The notes under the pieces are model-generated. The model saw only the letters and a program-made list of their open reading frames with translations. It was not told where the DNA came from and searched no databases. A stretch of DNA of 64,000 nt from Flaveria trinervia (taxonomy: Eukaryota; Streptophyta; Magnoliopsida; Asterales; Asteraceae): the NCBI GenBank assembly GCA_025506515.1, contig CM046452.1, positions 43,037,591 to 43,101,590 of the forward strand, written 5' to 3'. Positions 33,214-44,105 of this stretch are shown here, one piece after another. The position numbers were made by a program, and so were the translations under genes. Within the stretch, counting starts at the first letter, position 1. The number at the start of each line of letters is the position of its first letter.

Positions 33214-33611
33214 AAGGGGTCAGTCGGTCGTAACCCTCACTACCCCTTCAAAAACTCTCTGAAACCGCTCATATGATGACACTCTGCTCAAATTTTGTAT
33301 AACTAATATTACTGCCTGATTGTGATCCTAACATATTTCCTACTCATCTATAGGTACTTTGCAACTAAAATCAAGCAAAATGAATGGTTAATCGAACCCT
33401 AAATGACCTAAACTGTTAAGACCAATAACTGGGACAATACACTAAAATTAGACCACTCAAATGGACATAAAAGTTGATTTAACGGACATTAAGTGCTAAT
33501 TCGAGTCCCTACGAATATAATGAGTCTAAACATGAAGTCTAATAAAACGTTTTGACAAAGATTCAAATCCATGGTGTTCAACGGTGAAGGATGCGAATGG
33601 ACATACTAATG

Positions 33612-33800
33612 AACTTCAGTCGCATGATTGAGCTGGGCGTATGACTCAATCGCATGAATGAATCATGCTATGGGTTCAATAGCACGACTGATGGCATAGC
33701 ACACGACTAAGCTCAGACGCAGGCTCAATCGTATGACTGAACTCAATGGTACGACTAAAACTCAGTTGTATGGTTAAATCGCACGACTGAACCAGTTTGA
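33612..33800 (+). promoter_or_regulatory. Internal palindrome array of element A, second cluster
   Basis: CAGTCGCATGATTGAG, CAATCGCATGAATGAA, AATCGCACGACTGAACC and variants, downstream of the internal TATA and just before the extra ORF. It mirrors the leader array at 1607-1830 before gag. Confidence 0.68.
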
Positions 33801-34734
33801 TCAAAACAGTTTAAGTTCCAAATGTCATCTTTTATGCACAAATCTAATGTATGTGTTTCTTGTGTTACAACAACATGGCTGATAGATGGACAATGAGCAC
33901 CAAGCATAACATCTATGCTCATTTAGATGCTACTTCTCATAATGCTTCCGAGTTTGCTAGGATGATAGCCTTTCTACGTAGATCATGGATCTACAAGGCC
34001 ATATATACACCATGCACTCCATACAGATCGATACAACAGGCCTTCTAGGAAGGTGCCTCAATTGATTGGTTAGTGGAGCCTCACCGCATCCGGAGCTCCA
34101 TTTTCGGACAAGACATCAAGGTCTATGAAGAAGACCTAAGGAGAGTCCTAGACTTGGGGGAAGACGGAGCCCATCCTACTAAGATGCATCCAATGACTGT
34201 GCGTGGTTGTTTTCTAAGGATAAAGTACGCTGGGGACATCAATGCAAGTGTGCTTACAAGAGCAACATGTGCCCCTAGTTCAAGTACTTGGCTCATGTTA
34301 TCCTTAAGTGCATAGCTTCAAGGCGGCGGCGGGGGGGGGGGATTCGATGAAATGTCGGACCAAATCCAGAATGCATACATTGCACTAGTACTGAACCACC
34401 CATTCAGTTTTTCTTGCATGCTTTTCGCCTATCTGATTGAGAACCTTGAAGCTAAGGCAAGCAAGGCTTCTGTATGTATCCCTGGTTCCTGCAAATGATT
34501 ATCGATGAGAAGCTTCTTATGCTGCCAAAAGAGAAAGATGATGCTGTTATTCTTGAGGTGACGGATGATACCACCTTGGGAAGAATGAAGGTGTACCAGG
34601 GGAAGCAGGTGAAGCCCCTGGTTAGGAGATTGTTTGGGCATCTGGCCAATGCAGACTACATGGTGGCTGCTCGCAAGAAATGGCATCATAATAATAGTGA
34701 TTTTGATGTGGAGCCTATTATGGTACCCACCGAT

Positions 34735-34785
34735 GAAGACGATGACGATGATGACAATCTTGATGACGATCTTGATTACAGTCAA
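34735..34785 (+). repeat. GAT/GAC microsatellite coding for an Asp run
   Basis: GATGACGATGATGACAATC-type repeats encode an acidic tract inside the extra ORF of A. Confidence 0.7.
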
Positions 34786-35179
34786 GGTGGTGGAGATGCT
34801 GGTCTGAGTCAATTTACGGACACTAGCACTTCTACTATATCTCCACTATCTCCACTTGGTAATTCTGATGCTCCAGGTGGATTAGAGAAGGCTGCTTTCC
34901 ACCAAGACTTCCTGCTAGATGAAGAAGAAGAGTCAGATGATGAGCCTTTGGTCAGGCAAGCCGGTAGCCAGGTTGTGGCTACCAAGAAAGGGAAAGAGGC
35001 GCTTGTTGGACGCCTAGCTGGTACTACATGCGATGATCCTGAGGTCACTGATCCTACATACACACCTAACCAGCCTATCAGCTCAGGGGGAGCCCATATT
35101 GCTAAAGGCTCAAGGAAGAAAAGGATGGATCAACCCCATGTCAAAAAGAGCAAGAGGCAGAGGATCACCCTAATCACTA

Positions 35180-35300
35180 CAGCCACCACCACTACCATAG
35201 ACTCCACCACCACTACCACAACTACCACCACTACCACCACAACACCCACTCTCACTCCCACAGCCACTAACACTCCACCACCACTCATACACCTACCTCC
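35180..35300 (+). repeat. ACC/ACT microsatellite coding for poly-Thr
   Basis: Trinucleotide repeats of ACC, ACT and ACA give a Thr-rich then Pro-rich tail in the extra ORF; likely expanded by slippage. Confidence 0.75.
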
Positions 35301-37341
35301 ACCTTACTCACAATACCCAACACAAATCCACCACAACTCACTTCCATTCCTCCTCCCATCTTCACCACATCCACCACCACAACCACCACTCAACAAGCCG
35401 GTACATCCACCCAATCCTCAATGCCACATGGATCTACTCTACCCACGGTCGGTTAGAGGAACAGTTGGCTAGCCTAAATCGCATTGTGCTAAAGCTGATA
35501 GACACTAATGATCTAAGAGCTACTCAAATGAACCAGCTGATGGCGGTAAATATAGCTCAAGCCAAGCAAATAGCTCAGCTTGGTGAGAAGAATGCACAAT
35601 ATGAGAGAGCTTTAGGCTGAGCCCATAATGCACTAAAGAGTCAAAATGAGTTGGTGTTGGATTCAGTAAAAAGGATTGAGGGACTAGAGAAAAAGAACAA
35701 GAAGATCATGCTAAGACTGAAATGATCTAAGGGTGAGCCTTTAGAGATTAAAGATGGTGATGATAAGTATGATGAAGATGGGCTCACTAAAGATGAATCT
35801 GAAGAAGAAGAAGATGATGATGAAGAAGCAGGATCAAGTGGGAAAGGTAAAGAAGATGATAAAGATGATGATGAGCATGAAGGTGATGGTGCTGCATCAG
35901 CCTCAAATCCATCAGCTAAGGAGAGGCGCACCAATCAAAATCAGGATCAAAGAGCCTCGTCCTCTGCTCCTCAAGCTGAAGAGACAACCAATCAAGGCAA
36001 AAGTAATGATTAGATATTTATGTATTTGAAACTTTTGTACTTGAATTGTGTATTACATTAATATAATTAATGATTATTTATGTTTAAATGTCTTGATTAA
36101 TGATTTATGTGTGATGTGTTGAATGTTTAATCAACGGATGAAGCTCAACAACCAGATGAATATGATGTCGTCCCCCTTTGACAAATCAAGACTCAACTAC
36201 CTATGATTCTTGATTTGCAAGGGATCATAAGACGATCATTAAGCTACACTCCTGAGGAAGGAGAGATCATCCACAACCTCACCGATGAGCAGCTAGCTGA
36301 CATGTTCCGACTAAATCCAAATGAACTGATCAAAGATGCTCTCGAAGTGAATGTTCTAAGTGACGAGGTGCTACAAGATGTTGATGAAATAGATATTGAG
36401 GATGTAGCAGCTGAGCACTATCATGACTACACTAACCCTGAGGGCAACGTTATCCCCAACTTGGGTGAAACTTTTGGCAATGCTACTTTTGATACGTTGA
36501 AGGAGATGGAGAAAGAAAAGGAGAAAGATGAAAGTCAAGCCCAAGCTTATGATGCGAATGTTGATCTTAAGAAAGCTGAATGGGCCGCTTGTTTTGCTGA
36601 ATTGAAAGCCTAGTGTGCACCTCTAAAGTAGAATGCCTACACCAAACTGTATAGAGTCAAGAAACATCAGAAAGTGTCTGGAAAATCATTGTGTGGGCTT
36701 ATTTTGAAGACTTAAATGTTTATGCTGTAATGAGAGAGAAAGGGATTGAGTACTTTAGATATCCACATGATCTGAAGTCTCTTCTTGGTTTTGAGCTTAA
36801 TAGATTGGCAAATTTAGATCTTTTGTATGCCAACTTGAGGAAGATGTCAGGATGGTTTGAGACAGCTCTAAAGAAAGAATACCACATCATATGGGTCAAC
36901 TTTAAGCCTCAAAAACCTAAACGTTTTATTCATAAGACTGAAGTTGATCCTATCTCTGGAAGACCGAAGGTAGTGTTGAAGTGGAGTCCCCCACACACAA
37001 TGTCTAAGATTCCTTTATATGAGATGCCTTAGGACTTCACTCCACACTTCAAATGGTGGTATTATGATTGGAGGATAGGAGAAGCGGTCATAGTGTTAAA
37101 CAAAGATGGAAAGATAAAGACTATCTGGGTATTTGACCCAATGTGGCTTACCAACTTGTCTACTGAAGATGTTTACACTCTATACAAGTGGCCACTATTC
37201 TATGACATGCAAGACATTGTACAAGCTCTTCAATTCCAACACGTTATACGTCTCTGTTTCGCGTTTGAGATACACGCGGGAGTCACTAGAGAAGAGAAGT
37301 ACAAGAAATTTCAAGAGCATATGAAGAATGTTAGACAATAG

Positions 37342-37366
37342 GGTAAACTAGGTCCAAGGGGTAGTT
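37342..37366 (+). promoter_or_regulatory. Polypurine tract of element A
   Basis: CCAAGGGGTAGTT directly before the 3' LTR start TGTTGATACATG. It resembles CAAGGGGACTT in element E. Confidence 0.7.
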
Positions 37367-38080
37367 TGTTGATACATGTGTTCTTAGTTTATGTGCTTAA
37401 ATGTAAAAGTCTTTCATGTCTTACATATGTGTAATGTGATAATGTAATGAAGTAGGATATATGCTTTGATGTTTATTTATATTTGATTCTTATGTATGAA
37501 CTTTTTATATAGGTTTGAGGTTATTGTATACAATTCTTAGTCAATAATGATTAAGTAATGTGTTCAATCTAGTCGGGTGATTATTCATGCAATGGACCAT
37601 ACTTATGGACCATACGCATGAATATATCATGCTTATGGACCAGTCGCACGACTAAACTAGGAGACTGGATCAGTCGTATGATTGAGACATAAGATTGACT
37701 CAGTCGCACAACCAAACCTTCAGTTGTGCGTATGAATCAATCGCATGAGTTAGTTGCACGACTGAACCATGCTAATGGTTCAGTCATACGAATGAAAACT
37801 AATAACCTATAAATACCACTTAATTCATGGAAAAACAACACTTTGAGAGATACTTCGAATATACATAAACCCTAGCCGTCCAGAGCGTCCAAAAAGCCAA
37901 CCCAACTTCATAGTTTGATCTTGATCGATTCCTACTCGTTCTTAATGTTTATTTCATTATTATATTGATCAGGTTATCATTCTCACTGATTTGATCGCCA
38001 ATAAAATAGGATTCCACACTATTTGATCTGGTATAACATAGAATCCGTTAGTACTCCGTACGTACACGGTCCTCCTAACA
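37367..38080 (+). repeat. 3' LTR of element A
   Basis: It pairs with 686-1378, begins TGTTGATACATG and ends CTCCTAACA. It carries the palindrome array at about 37645-37797 and TATAAATA at 37808-37815, and is followed by the CACAC duplication. Confidence 0.92.
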
Positions 38081-39373
38081 CACACCCTTCACACACACTC
38101 AACTTTCGAGTTTTTAGAGAGAGAGAAAGAAAGAACTGAAAACTTTCGAATATTTGACGAACAAGAAGAAGAATCCAAATTCAAGGTAAGAATTTGGTGT
38201 TTTTGAGTGTTCTTAACCGGCCTTTGTCTCAGTTGTATGCTTATATGTGTTGTGTGTTCGTTTGTGTGTGTTTTTGGTGGGTTTTAGGTGTTGAACTTGT
38301 AGCAAACGGGTTTTGAAGGAAGTCATACTCAAAGAGCTGCTAAGGTGAATTCTAAAACCCCCTTTTACTTGTTTTAACTAATTTTGGGGCTGCAAATGCA
38401 CGTTTAAACATTTTTATAAAATGTGGGTGTGTACCTGTATGTATATGTGTGTATGAATGCGGGTGGGTTTGATTTTGGGTGATATATGTTGTTATGATTG
38501 TGCTGTGATCATGGTTTTTTTTGCCTAGAATGTTGGAACGAAGCTTAGACATGTGCCCAAAGTTCATGCGCCCAAATAGTTCCCATGCACCTAGGAATAG
38601 GCTAAATTTGACTAAGTGTCCAGACGCCTAGAAAGCCCATGTGCCTAGGCACTCATGCGCTTGCATAGTGCCGATGTACCTAGAAATGTGCCCAAAACAC
38701 CTAAGTGTTGGCCATGCACCTGCATAGTGCCCGTGCACCCAAAAATTTCCCATATGCCTAAGTGTTCCCCATTCGCCTGAAAGGCCATGCGCCTGCATAG
38801 TGCCCATGCGCCTAAGACAGAGATTTATTTTCTGCTTTTTGGGGAAAAAGTGAAATGTAGGCTTTGACTTGGGATATTCCCGGGGGTGAAGTAAGTTGAC
38901 TTTTGATGATGAACGAGGTATGTTATGGCATGTATGATGATTGTTATATCATGTATGATGGTGCCTTGTATGGTGATGTTTTGTGTGTTCATGTTTATGT
39001 TTCTAGTTATGTATGTTTATTTTCCATGGCTTTATGTTGATTGTTTATGAATGAAATAATAAGTATTATATAACGTAAAGTGGAAAATAATGAAAAGAGG
39101 AACGTAATGAAAGAATGCATTCATTAAGGAAAGTGAAAGTAAAGAAAGTATTGCAAGTAAATGTACAGAGGTGCACGACTCTAAAATGTCATTAGCTTAA
39201 TTGTGTGTGGTTTAGCTAACCTATAAGGATACACACAGGGGTCTAGTCTTTGTGACTAGCCATTTGTATAGTACATGGATGATAGTGGATACTCACCCCG
39301 ATGCTGGTGTCAGACTATGTGCGTTATGAAGTCATTTATGATCTTCGGCCCAGTACTAGCTTTGTGCATACGT
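38081..39373 (+). mobile_element. Element G: gypsy-type LTR, part after A
   Basis: The first five bases are A's target duplication. CACACACTCAACTTTCGAG and AGAGAGAGAAAG lead into a long low-coding stretch. At 38560-38815 it has its own repeated word around CATGCGCCTAGG/GTGCCTAGG. Then come T/G-rich sequence and GTCAGACTATGTGCG-type sequence. It is cut at 39373 by element D, and its end must lie beyond the right edge. No gene is seen. Confidence 0.6.
38560..38815 (+). repeat. Repeated CATGCGCCTA words in G
   Basis: About a dozen variants of CCCATGCGCCTA, GCACCTAGG and GCCTGCATAGTGCCC spaced roughly 15-30 bases. Combined half-sites form CATGCGCCTAGGCGCATG-like inverted repeats. Confidence 0.65.
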
Positions 39374-39630
39374 GCAGGACCGGTGAAGGGTATGCATTTA
39401 CAACATAACAACAAAATGAGGAGAGTTGCTAAGAATACTTAGCAGATCAAATAGTGAAACTGGATAACCTCTGGAAATGATACTAAGAACACAAGTAATT
39501 ATGAGACAGAACAAGACAGCAAAATACACAAGGAGATGGTTTTCAAGATTTGCAGTATAGTGCCTTTTGAAGTCTATTACAAATGTTACAAAGCATACTA
39601 GAAAGTTACAAGTACTTGAGATACATATAC
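39374..39630 (-). repeat. D 3' LTR, outer (U5) part
   Basis: On the minus strand it ends CCTTCACCGGTCCTGCA, as do the B LTRs. It is split from the rest of the LTR (44106-44662) by element H. Confidence 0.85.
39626..39630. repeat. Left target-site duplication of element H (TATAC)
   Basis: TATAC before TGTAGGATTC is matched exactly by 44106-44110 after the other LTR. Confidence 0.9.
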
Positions 39631-40566
39631 TGTAGGATTCTATATGCCCAAGACACTTAGAATATTGATGCGGTTAGTACGTTATGATCCAAGTCGGGTT
39701 ATACCCAATAACAAGCTTTGCAAACACAAACAATTATTTAATTGACGATATGATCATGCAATTAAAAAATCACACCAAAATTAGAAAATAGTTTTCTAAA
39801 TAAGTTGCATATGAGATGGAACAACTTATTAGGATATTTTTTCAAGAATATTATTTGTAATGTTATTTAAGTAGGTTAGATAACATCAAATAATAAAAAG
39901 GGTGTATAACTTATACAATTAAATGGTTAATTGTATAACTTATTAAGTGACTAAGTTTAATATAATGTGTGTGTTTGTTTAAGAGGGAAAACCCCTTTTA
40001 AACTTAATTTTCGGCCGCCCCGTTGAATGGGATTGGCTCATTTTCCTTCCTTGCAAACACATATGATTAAACAAGTCCCAAACTTAATGACACACTTCTC
40101 ACTAAAAAGGACATGCAAAATTGAACAAAAACTCTCCTCTCTCTCTCTAAAAGCTCTCGGCACAAGCAGCAGCATTTGGAGTTTTTGAGTTGTTTTGGTG
40201 GTGTTTCTTCCTAACAAGAAGGAGTTTAGCAATCAAGCTTGGGGTATACAAGCTTGAGAGGACCTCCTTTGGTGCCTTGGTCGATTTCTTGGACAACATC
40301 ATCTTCCATTCTCGAACATCTTGCTGCTGAAAGGTAGATTATGGCAGCTTCTTCATAGCTGTCCATAATGTGTTGTTTGCATTTTCATAGTAAGCATCAT
40401 TCACATATAAAAGATTCTCTTGTTCTTGGGTTTGTTTAAAACTTATAACATCAAAATAAATCTGGATTTTCAGTTTATAAACAATGTTATAATGATCCAT
40501 TTCCGCTGCGTTTTTCAGAAAGTTTAATAGGTTAAACTTTGATTTTATCTTCTAACAAACCCATCA
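39631..40566 (+). repeat. 5' LTR of element H
   Basis: It begins TGTAGGATTCTATATGCC and ends AACAAACCCATCA. A CTCTCTCTCTCT run near 40137 is part of the U5/leader-like sequence. No palindrome array is seen, unlike A, B/D, C and E. Confidence 0.93.
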
Positions 40567-40567
40567 A

Positions 40568-40580
40568 TGGTATCAGAGCC
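40568..40580 (+). promoter_or_regulatory. Primer-binding site of element H
   Basis: TGGTATCAGAGCC, perfect, one base after the LTR. Confidence 0.92.
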
Positions 40581-42001
40581 AGGTTATGTGGATTGCTTGC
40601 TTGTTCTTGTCCTTTAAAAATTGTTTTTATGGGACTTCATTACCCACTTATGGGCTGCAATATTCTTGTATGTTGAATCCCCAAACTTTCAAGGTTATAT
40701 TATACATGCTTGTGATTAAACCTTGAAAGATATGTATGTTGATATGTATATTGTTTGGACATGTTTAAAACCCGAAATCTCAGTTCATGTTGGCTGAAAT
40801 TTCGTGGGTTTTAGTGGGGATTCGTTGTTATATTTGGATGATATGATGGAATTTTAGTTAGTGCATAACCTAGCTTTTGGCCTTGTGTTGTTTGGATGAA
40901 TGCAATGATTGTTTTTGTTTATTGAATGGGGTTGTATATTAATTTATTTGTGCTTTGTTTAAAATGTAATTTTTTTATTATTGGGTTTTAATAAATAAAT
41001 CAGGTGTATTTTTTCATTTTACTAGATATCTTGTATTAGGACTTTATATTTGTAATATGAAGACGTACGCGTTGGAAGCACAAAGGAAGGTCATAAGAGA
41101 AACATGGAGCATTTTGGATGCGGTTTCAAGTGGGAGGCTTTTGGAAGCTTTCTATGTGTTTTGTTATGACCTTAGGAATGCCCTATGGACCACCCTTGTG
41201 ATGGCAAACAAGTGTGGACCACTTTAGATGCTATGATTGTGCACATATGCTATGTTGTTTTGTTTATATTATTGTGGTTGATGGCATGTATGTGATATTT
41301 GCTTTATCAATCCTATCCATGATCAAAACAAACTAATTAAATGATTCTTAATCATTAAAAGGAAATAAAAGGTTATTAAAATGATTTAATGATTTTAAAG
41401 ATTAAAATGGGTCTTAATCAAAGGATCATAGGGTATCTTGTATTTGAAAGCATGCAAATACAAGTACATAGAGTTTTTTAAACTAGAATTATGAAATCTT
41501 TAAATATTTTCAAACAAGTTTAACATCGTCCTTTTGCACAACACTTGAGTCATTTGGAAACTCTTAATGGGATAAAGGTCACCTAACCATTTAGAGGGAA
41601 CTTGTGACTTAAGGTGGGGATACCACATTGGTGGGATAAAGGTCACCTAACCACTTATGTTGGTAAACTCACATGTGTGTGCAAGTAGGGTAACTTAATT
41701 TGCAAACCATGTTAAATGGATCACCTACAATATGGTTTCCAAATGGTGTTGATGGGATTAACATGCAGACTTTACATATGATGTTTAAAGTCAATCCCAT
41801 ACCTCTAGAAGTTGCAAATGGTTGCAACCGTCAATCGTTGACCACCTTATTAATTTAAATCGTGGGATAAAGGTCACCTAACCACAATTTAAATGTAATG
41901 TTGGGTTCTAGATTTTAATATCAAAATGACCTTAAAAGGTATTAATTATTTAAAATAGCAATATCGAAAATACTAAAATAGATCTTTGTTAAATTTTGTA
42001 G
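40581..42001 (+). other. H gag leader with a repeated 24-base word
   Basis: A long untranslated leader. GGGATAAAGGTCACCTAACC recurs at about 41568-41590, 41631-41654 and 41862-41885, within a longer imperfect inverted repeat (GTGG...AGGTCACCT...CCAC). No coding sequence. Possible packaging or dimerisation signal, but this is a guess. Confidence 0.6.
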
Positions 42002-42994
42002 ATGGCCACCAATAATGATAATCATGATAATTCATCTGCGTCCGCCCAATCATTGCGAGTGATTCTCCAAAAAGAACATCTAAATCATAACAATTTCATT
42101 GATTGGTATCGAAAATTGAGAATCGTTCTCAAGCAAGAGAGACGATCATATATTTTAGACGACCCTATCCCTGATCAACCTACTCAGGATGATGAGGAGG
42201 CCTATAACGATTGGCTTAAGTACATTGAGGACTCCGTCCAAGTGTCTTGTCTCATGTTGGCGAGCATGACTCCGGATCTCCAAAAGGAGTATGAACATCC
42301 CGGAGCTTATGACATGATAACCCAGCTGAAGGAAACGTTCCAACAGCAAGCAAGGGTTGAGCGCTTCGAAACGGTTCGAGCACGCCATGCATGTCGTATG
42401 GACGACAACCAATCGGTTTCATCTTATGTACTTAAGATGAAAAGCCACATTGACTGCCTCAAAAGGCTTAACTGTCCTGTCTCGAAGGAATTGGCCACGG
42501 ATTTGATCCTTAATGGCCTTACCAAGAAGTTTGAGACATTCCTGTTGAACTACAATATGAATTCTTGGGACAAAAGCATTGGTGAGCTTCACTCAATGCT
42601 CAAAACGGCCGAGGCGGCCATGCGTAAAAGGGTTTTACCCGTTCTCACCGTCAACGAAGGTGGGAACAAGAAAAGGCCTCATCCCGCACCCAAGGCAAAG
42701 GTTGCCAAGGGTAAGGGACCCAGATGGGGAAAAGGGAAAGGGGTGGCAAGGGTGCCACCCAAACCACATGAGAAAAAGCAAAAGGTTGCTACTAATGACC
42801 CATGCTTCAAGTGTGGGGAGATTGGACATTGGGCAAGAAATTGTCCTATCAATCTCCAAGAGTTGAAAGCAAAGAGGGATGTCGGGCAGACCTCAGGTAC
42901 AATATACATGATCCATATTGATTTAAACATGATATCCTCTAACATATGGGTATTAGATACCGGATGTGGAACTCACATTTGCAATTTGTTGTAG
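42002..42994 (+). CDS. gag: Element H Gag with protease start (intact)
   Basis: An uninterrupted 330-codon frame from ATG at 42002, directly after a leader ending TTTTGTAG. The N-terminal copia capsid region (residues about 15-215) includes LNHNNFIDWYRKLRIVLKQE, YDMITQLKETFQQQARVERF and LILNGLTKKFETFLLNYNMN. A Lys/Gly/Pro-rich linker (220-265) precedes an intact zinc knuckle at 42803-42844 (CFKCGEIGHWARNC). The frame then enters the protease, IWVLDTGCGTHICNLL, with the catalytic Asp-Thr-Gly at 42957-42965, before a TAG. This could make functional Gag for particle assembly. It differs from the other gags here and has no KAWVP end. Confidence 0.92.
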   Translation: MATNNDNHDNSSASAQSLRVILQKEHLNHNNFIDWYRKLRIVLKQERRSYILDDPIPDQPTQDDEEAYNDWLKYIEDSVQVSCLMLASMTPDLQKEYEHPGAYDMITQLKETFQQQARVERFETVRARHACRMDDNQSVSSYVLKMKSHIDCLKRLNCPVSKELATDLILNGLTKKFETFLLNYNMNSWDKSIGELHSMLKTAEAAMRKRVLPVLTVNEGGNKKRPHPAPKAKVAKGKGPRWGKGKGVARVPPKPHEKKQKVATNDPCFKCGEIGHWARNCPINLQELKAKRDVGQTSGTIYMIHIDLNMISSNIWVLDTGCGTHICNLL

Positions 42995-43167
42995 GGGTTC
43001 AAAAGAAGTAGTAACTTTAACAAAGGGGATGTTAGCCTCTACATGGGCAATGGGGCTAAATTTCAAGTTGAAGCCCGTGGTGACTACATCTTGAAACTTC
43101 CAAATGGTTTGGAAGTAATTTTGAACAATATTTTGTATGCTCCTAGTTTGACTAGGAATATTATTTC
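42995..43167 (+). pseudogene. pol: Element H protease remainder
   Basis: After the TAG the same frame continues MGNGAKFQVEARGDYILKLP and NILYAPSLTRNIISV, the conserved copia protease end, then merges without a break into the 3' LTR. The deletion junction lies at the LTR start, where pol TCTGTA and LTR TGTAGG can overlap. Confidence 0.85.
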
Positions 43168-44105
43168 TGTAGGATTCTATATGCCCAAGACACGTAGAAT
43201 ATTGATGAGATTAGTACGTTATGATCCAAGTCGGGTTATACCCAATAACAAGCTTTGCAAACACAAACAATTATTTAATTGATGATATGATCATGCAAAT
43301 AAAAAATCACACCAAATTTAGAAAATAGGTTTTCTAAATAAGTTGCATATGAGATGGAACAACTTATTAGGATATTTTGTTCAAGAATATTATTTGTAAT
43401 GTTATTTAAGTAGGTTAGATAACATCAAATAATAAAAAGGGTGTATAACTTATACAATTAAATGGTTAATTGTATAACTTATTAAGTGACTAAGTTTAAT
43501 ATAATGTGTGTGTTTGTTTAAGAGGGAAAACCCCTTTTAAACTTAATTTTCGGCCGCCCCATTGAATGGGATTGGCTCCTTTTCCTTCCTTGAAAACACA
43601 CATGATTAAACAAGTCCCAAACTTAATGATACACTTCTCTCTAAAAAGGACATGCAAAATTGAACAAAAACTCTCCTCTCTCTCTCTAAAAGCTCCCGGC
43701 ACAAGCAGCAGTATTTGGAGTTTTTGAGTTGTTTTGGTGGTGTTTCTTCCTAACAAGAAGGTGTTTAGCAATCAAGCTTGGGGTATACAAGCTTGAGAGG
43801 ACCTCCTTTGGTGCCTTGGTTGATTTCTTGGATAACATCATCTTCCATTCTCGAACATCTTGCTGCTGAAAGGTAGATTATAGCACCTTCTTCATAGCTG
43901 TCCATAATGTGTTGTTTGCATTTTCATAGTAAGCATCATTCACATATAAAAGATTCTCTTGTTCTTGGGTTTGTTTAAAACTTATAACATCAAAATAAAT
44001 CTGGATTTTCAGTTTATAAACAATGTTATAATGATCCACTTCCACTGCGTTTTTCAGAAACTTTAATAGGTTAAACTTTGATTTTATCTTCTAACAAACC
44101 CATCA
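43168..44105 (+). repeat. 3' LTR of element H
   Basis: It pairs with 39631-40566, differing by a small number of substitutions and one- or two-base indels. It is followed by TATAC. Confidence 0.93.

Larger units (their letters stand above)
33875..37341 (+). pseudogene. Element A extra (env-position) ORF
   Basis: ATG at 33875 opens MADRWTMSTKHNIYAHLD. The N-terminal domain reads WIYKAIYTPCTPYRSIQQAF, PHRIRSSIFGQDIKVYEEDL, VRGCFLRIKYAGDINASVL and, past a G-run and frameshifts, YPWFLQMIIDEKLLML and RRLFGHLANADYMVAARK. The segment 34474-35472 is an open 332-codon frame with an Asp-rich run (34735-34785), a basic patch KGSRKKRMDQPHVKKSKRQR and a poly-Thr/Pro tail. A Lys/Glu-rich stretch follows (35640-36013), then 36203-36613 and the C-terminus WAYFEDLNVYAVMREKGIEY at 36691-37341 with one TAG. 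Position matches env-like ORFs, but I see no signal peptide or membrane segment. Function unknown. Confidence 0.72.
686..38080 (+). mobile_element. Element A: full-length Sirevirus-like copia element, interrupted by C and B
   Basis: The order is 5' LTR, PBS, leader, gag, PR, INT, connector, RT, RNaseH, long non-coding region, extra ORF, PPT and 3' LTR. The LTRs are alike throughout and are flanked by a perfect CACAC duplication. Two later insertions break it: C (5882-20346) inside the INT C-terminus and B (20785-29639) inside the INT-RT connector. Removing both leaves about 14 kb, long for copia and in line with env-class Sireviruses. Every protein domain has stops or frameshifts, so this copy is not autonomous. 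Confidence 0.92.
39631..44105 (+). mobile_element. Element H: non-autonomous copia element carrying only gag and part of PR
   Basis: Near-identical LTRs (39631-40566 and 43168-44105), a perfect TATAC duplication, a perfect PBS and an internal region of only about 2.6 kb. It encodes a complete gag and the protease, then passes directly into the 3' LTR with no INT, RT, RNaseH or polypurine tract. The few LTR differences make it the youngest-looking insertion here. This structure is that of TR-GAG elements, mobilised in trans. Confidence 0.93.

Noticed and set aside
32882..33440. A further LTR of an unrelated element inside A
   Set aside because: It has palindromes and a TATA box, but no TG...CA ends, PBS or target duplication. 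Its words are those of A itself, so an internal regulatory region fits better.
34321..34341. Run of GGC and G bases as a regulatory G-quadruplex
   Set aside because: A single long G run within the decayed extra ORF; more likely slippage or sequencing/assembly noise that also shifts the frame.
34474..35472. Stand-alone host gene with a poly-Thr tail
   Set aside because: It is the middle of the A extra ORF, flanked by related frames on both sides.
33875..37341. Retroviral-type envelope gene in A
   Set aside because: The position fits, but I see no signal peptide, glycoprotein cysteine pattern or membrane helix. Kept as an extra ORF of unknown function.
38560..38815. CRISPR-like repeat array
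   Set aside because: Repeat units are short, variable and unevenly spaced, in a plant LTR; no cas genes or constant spacers.
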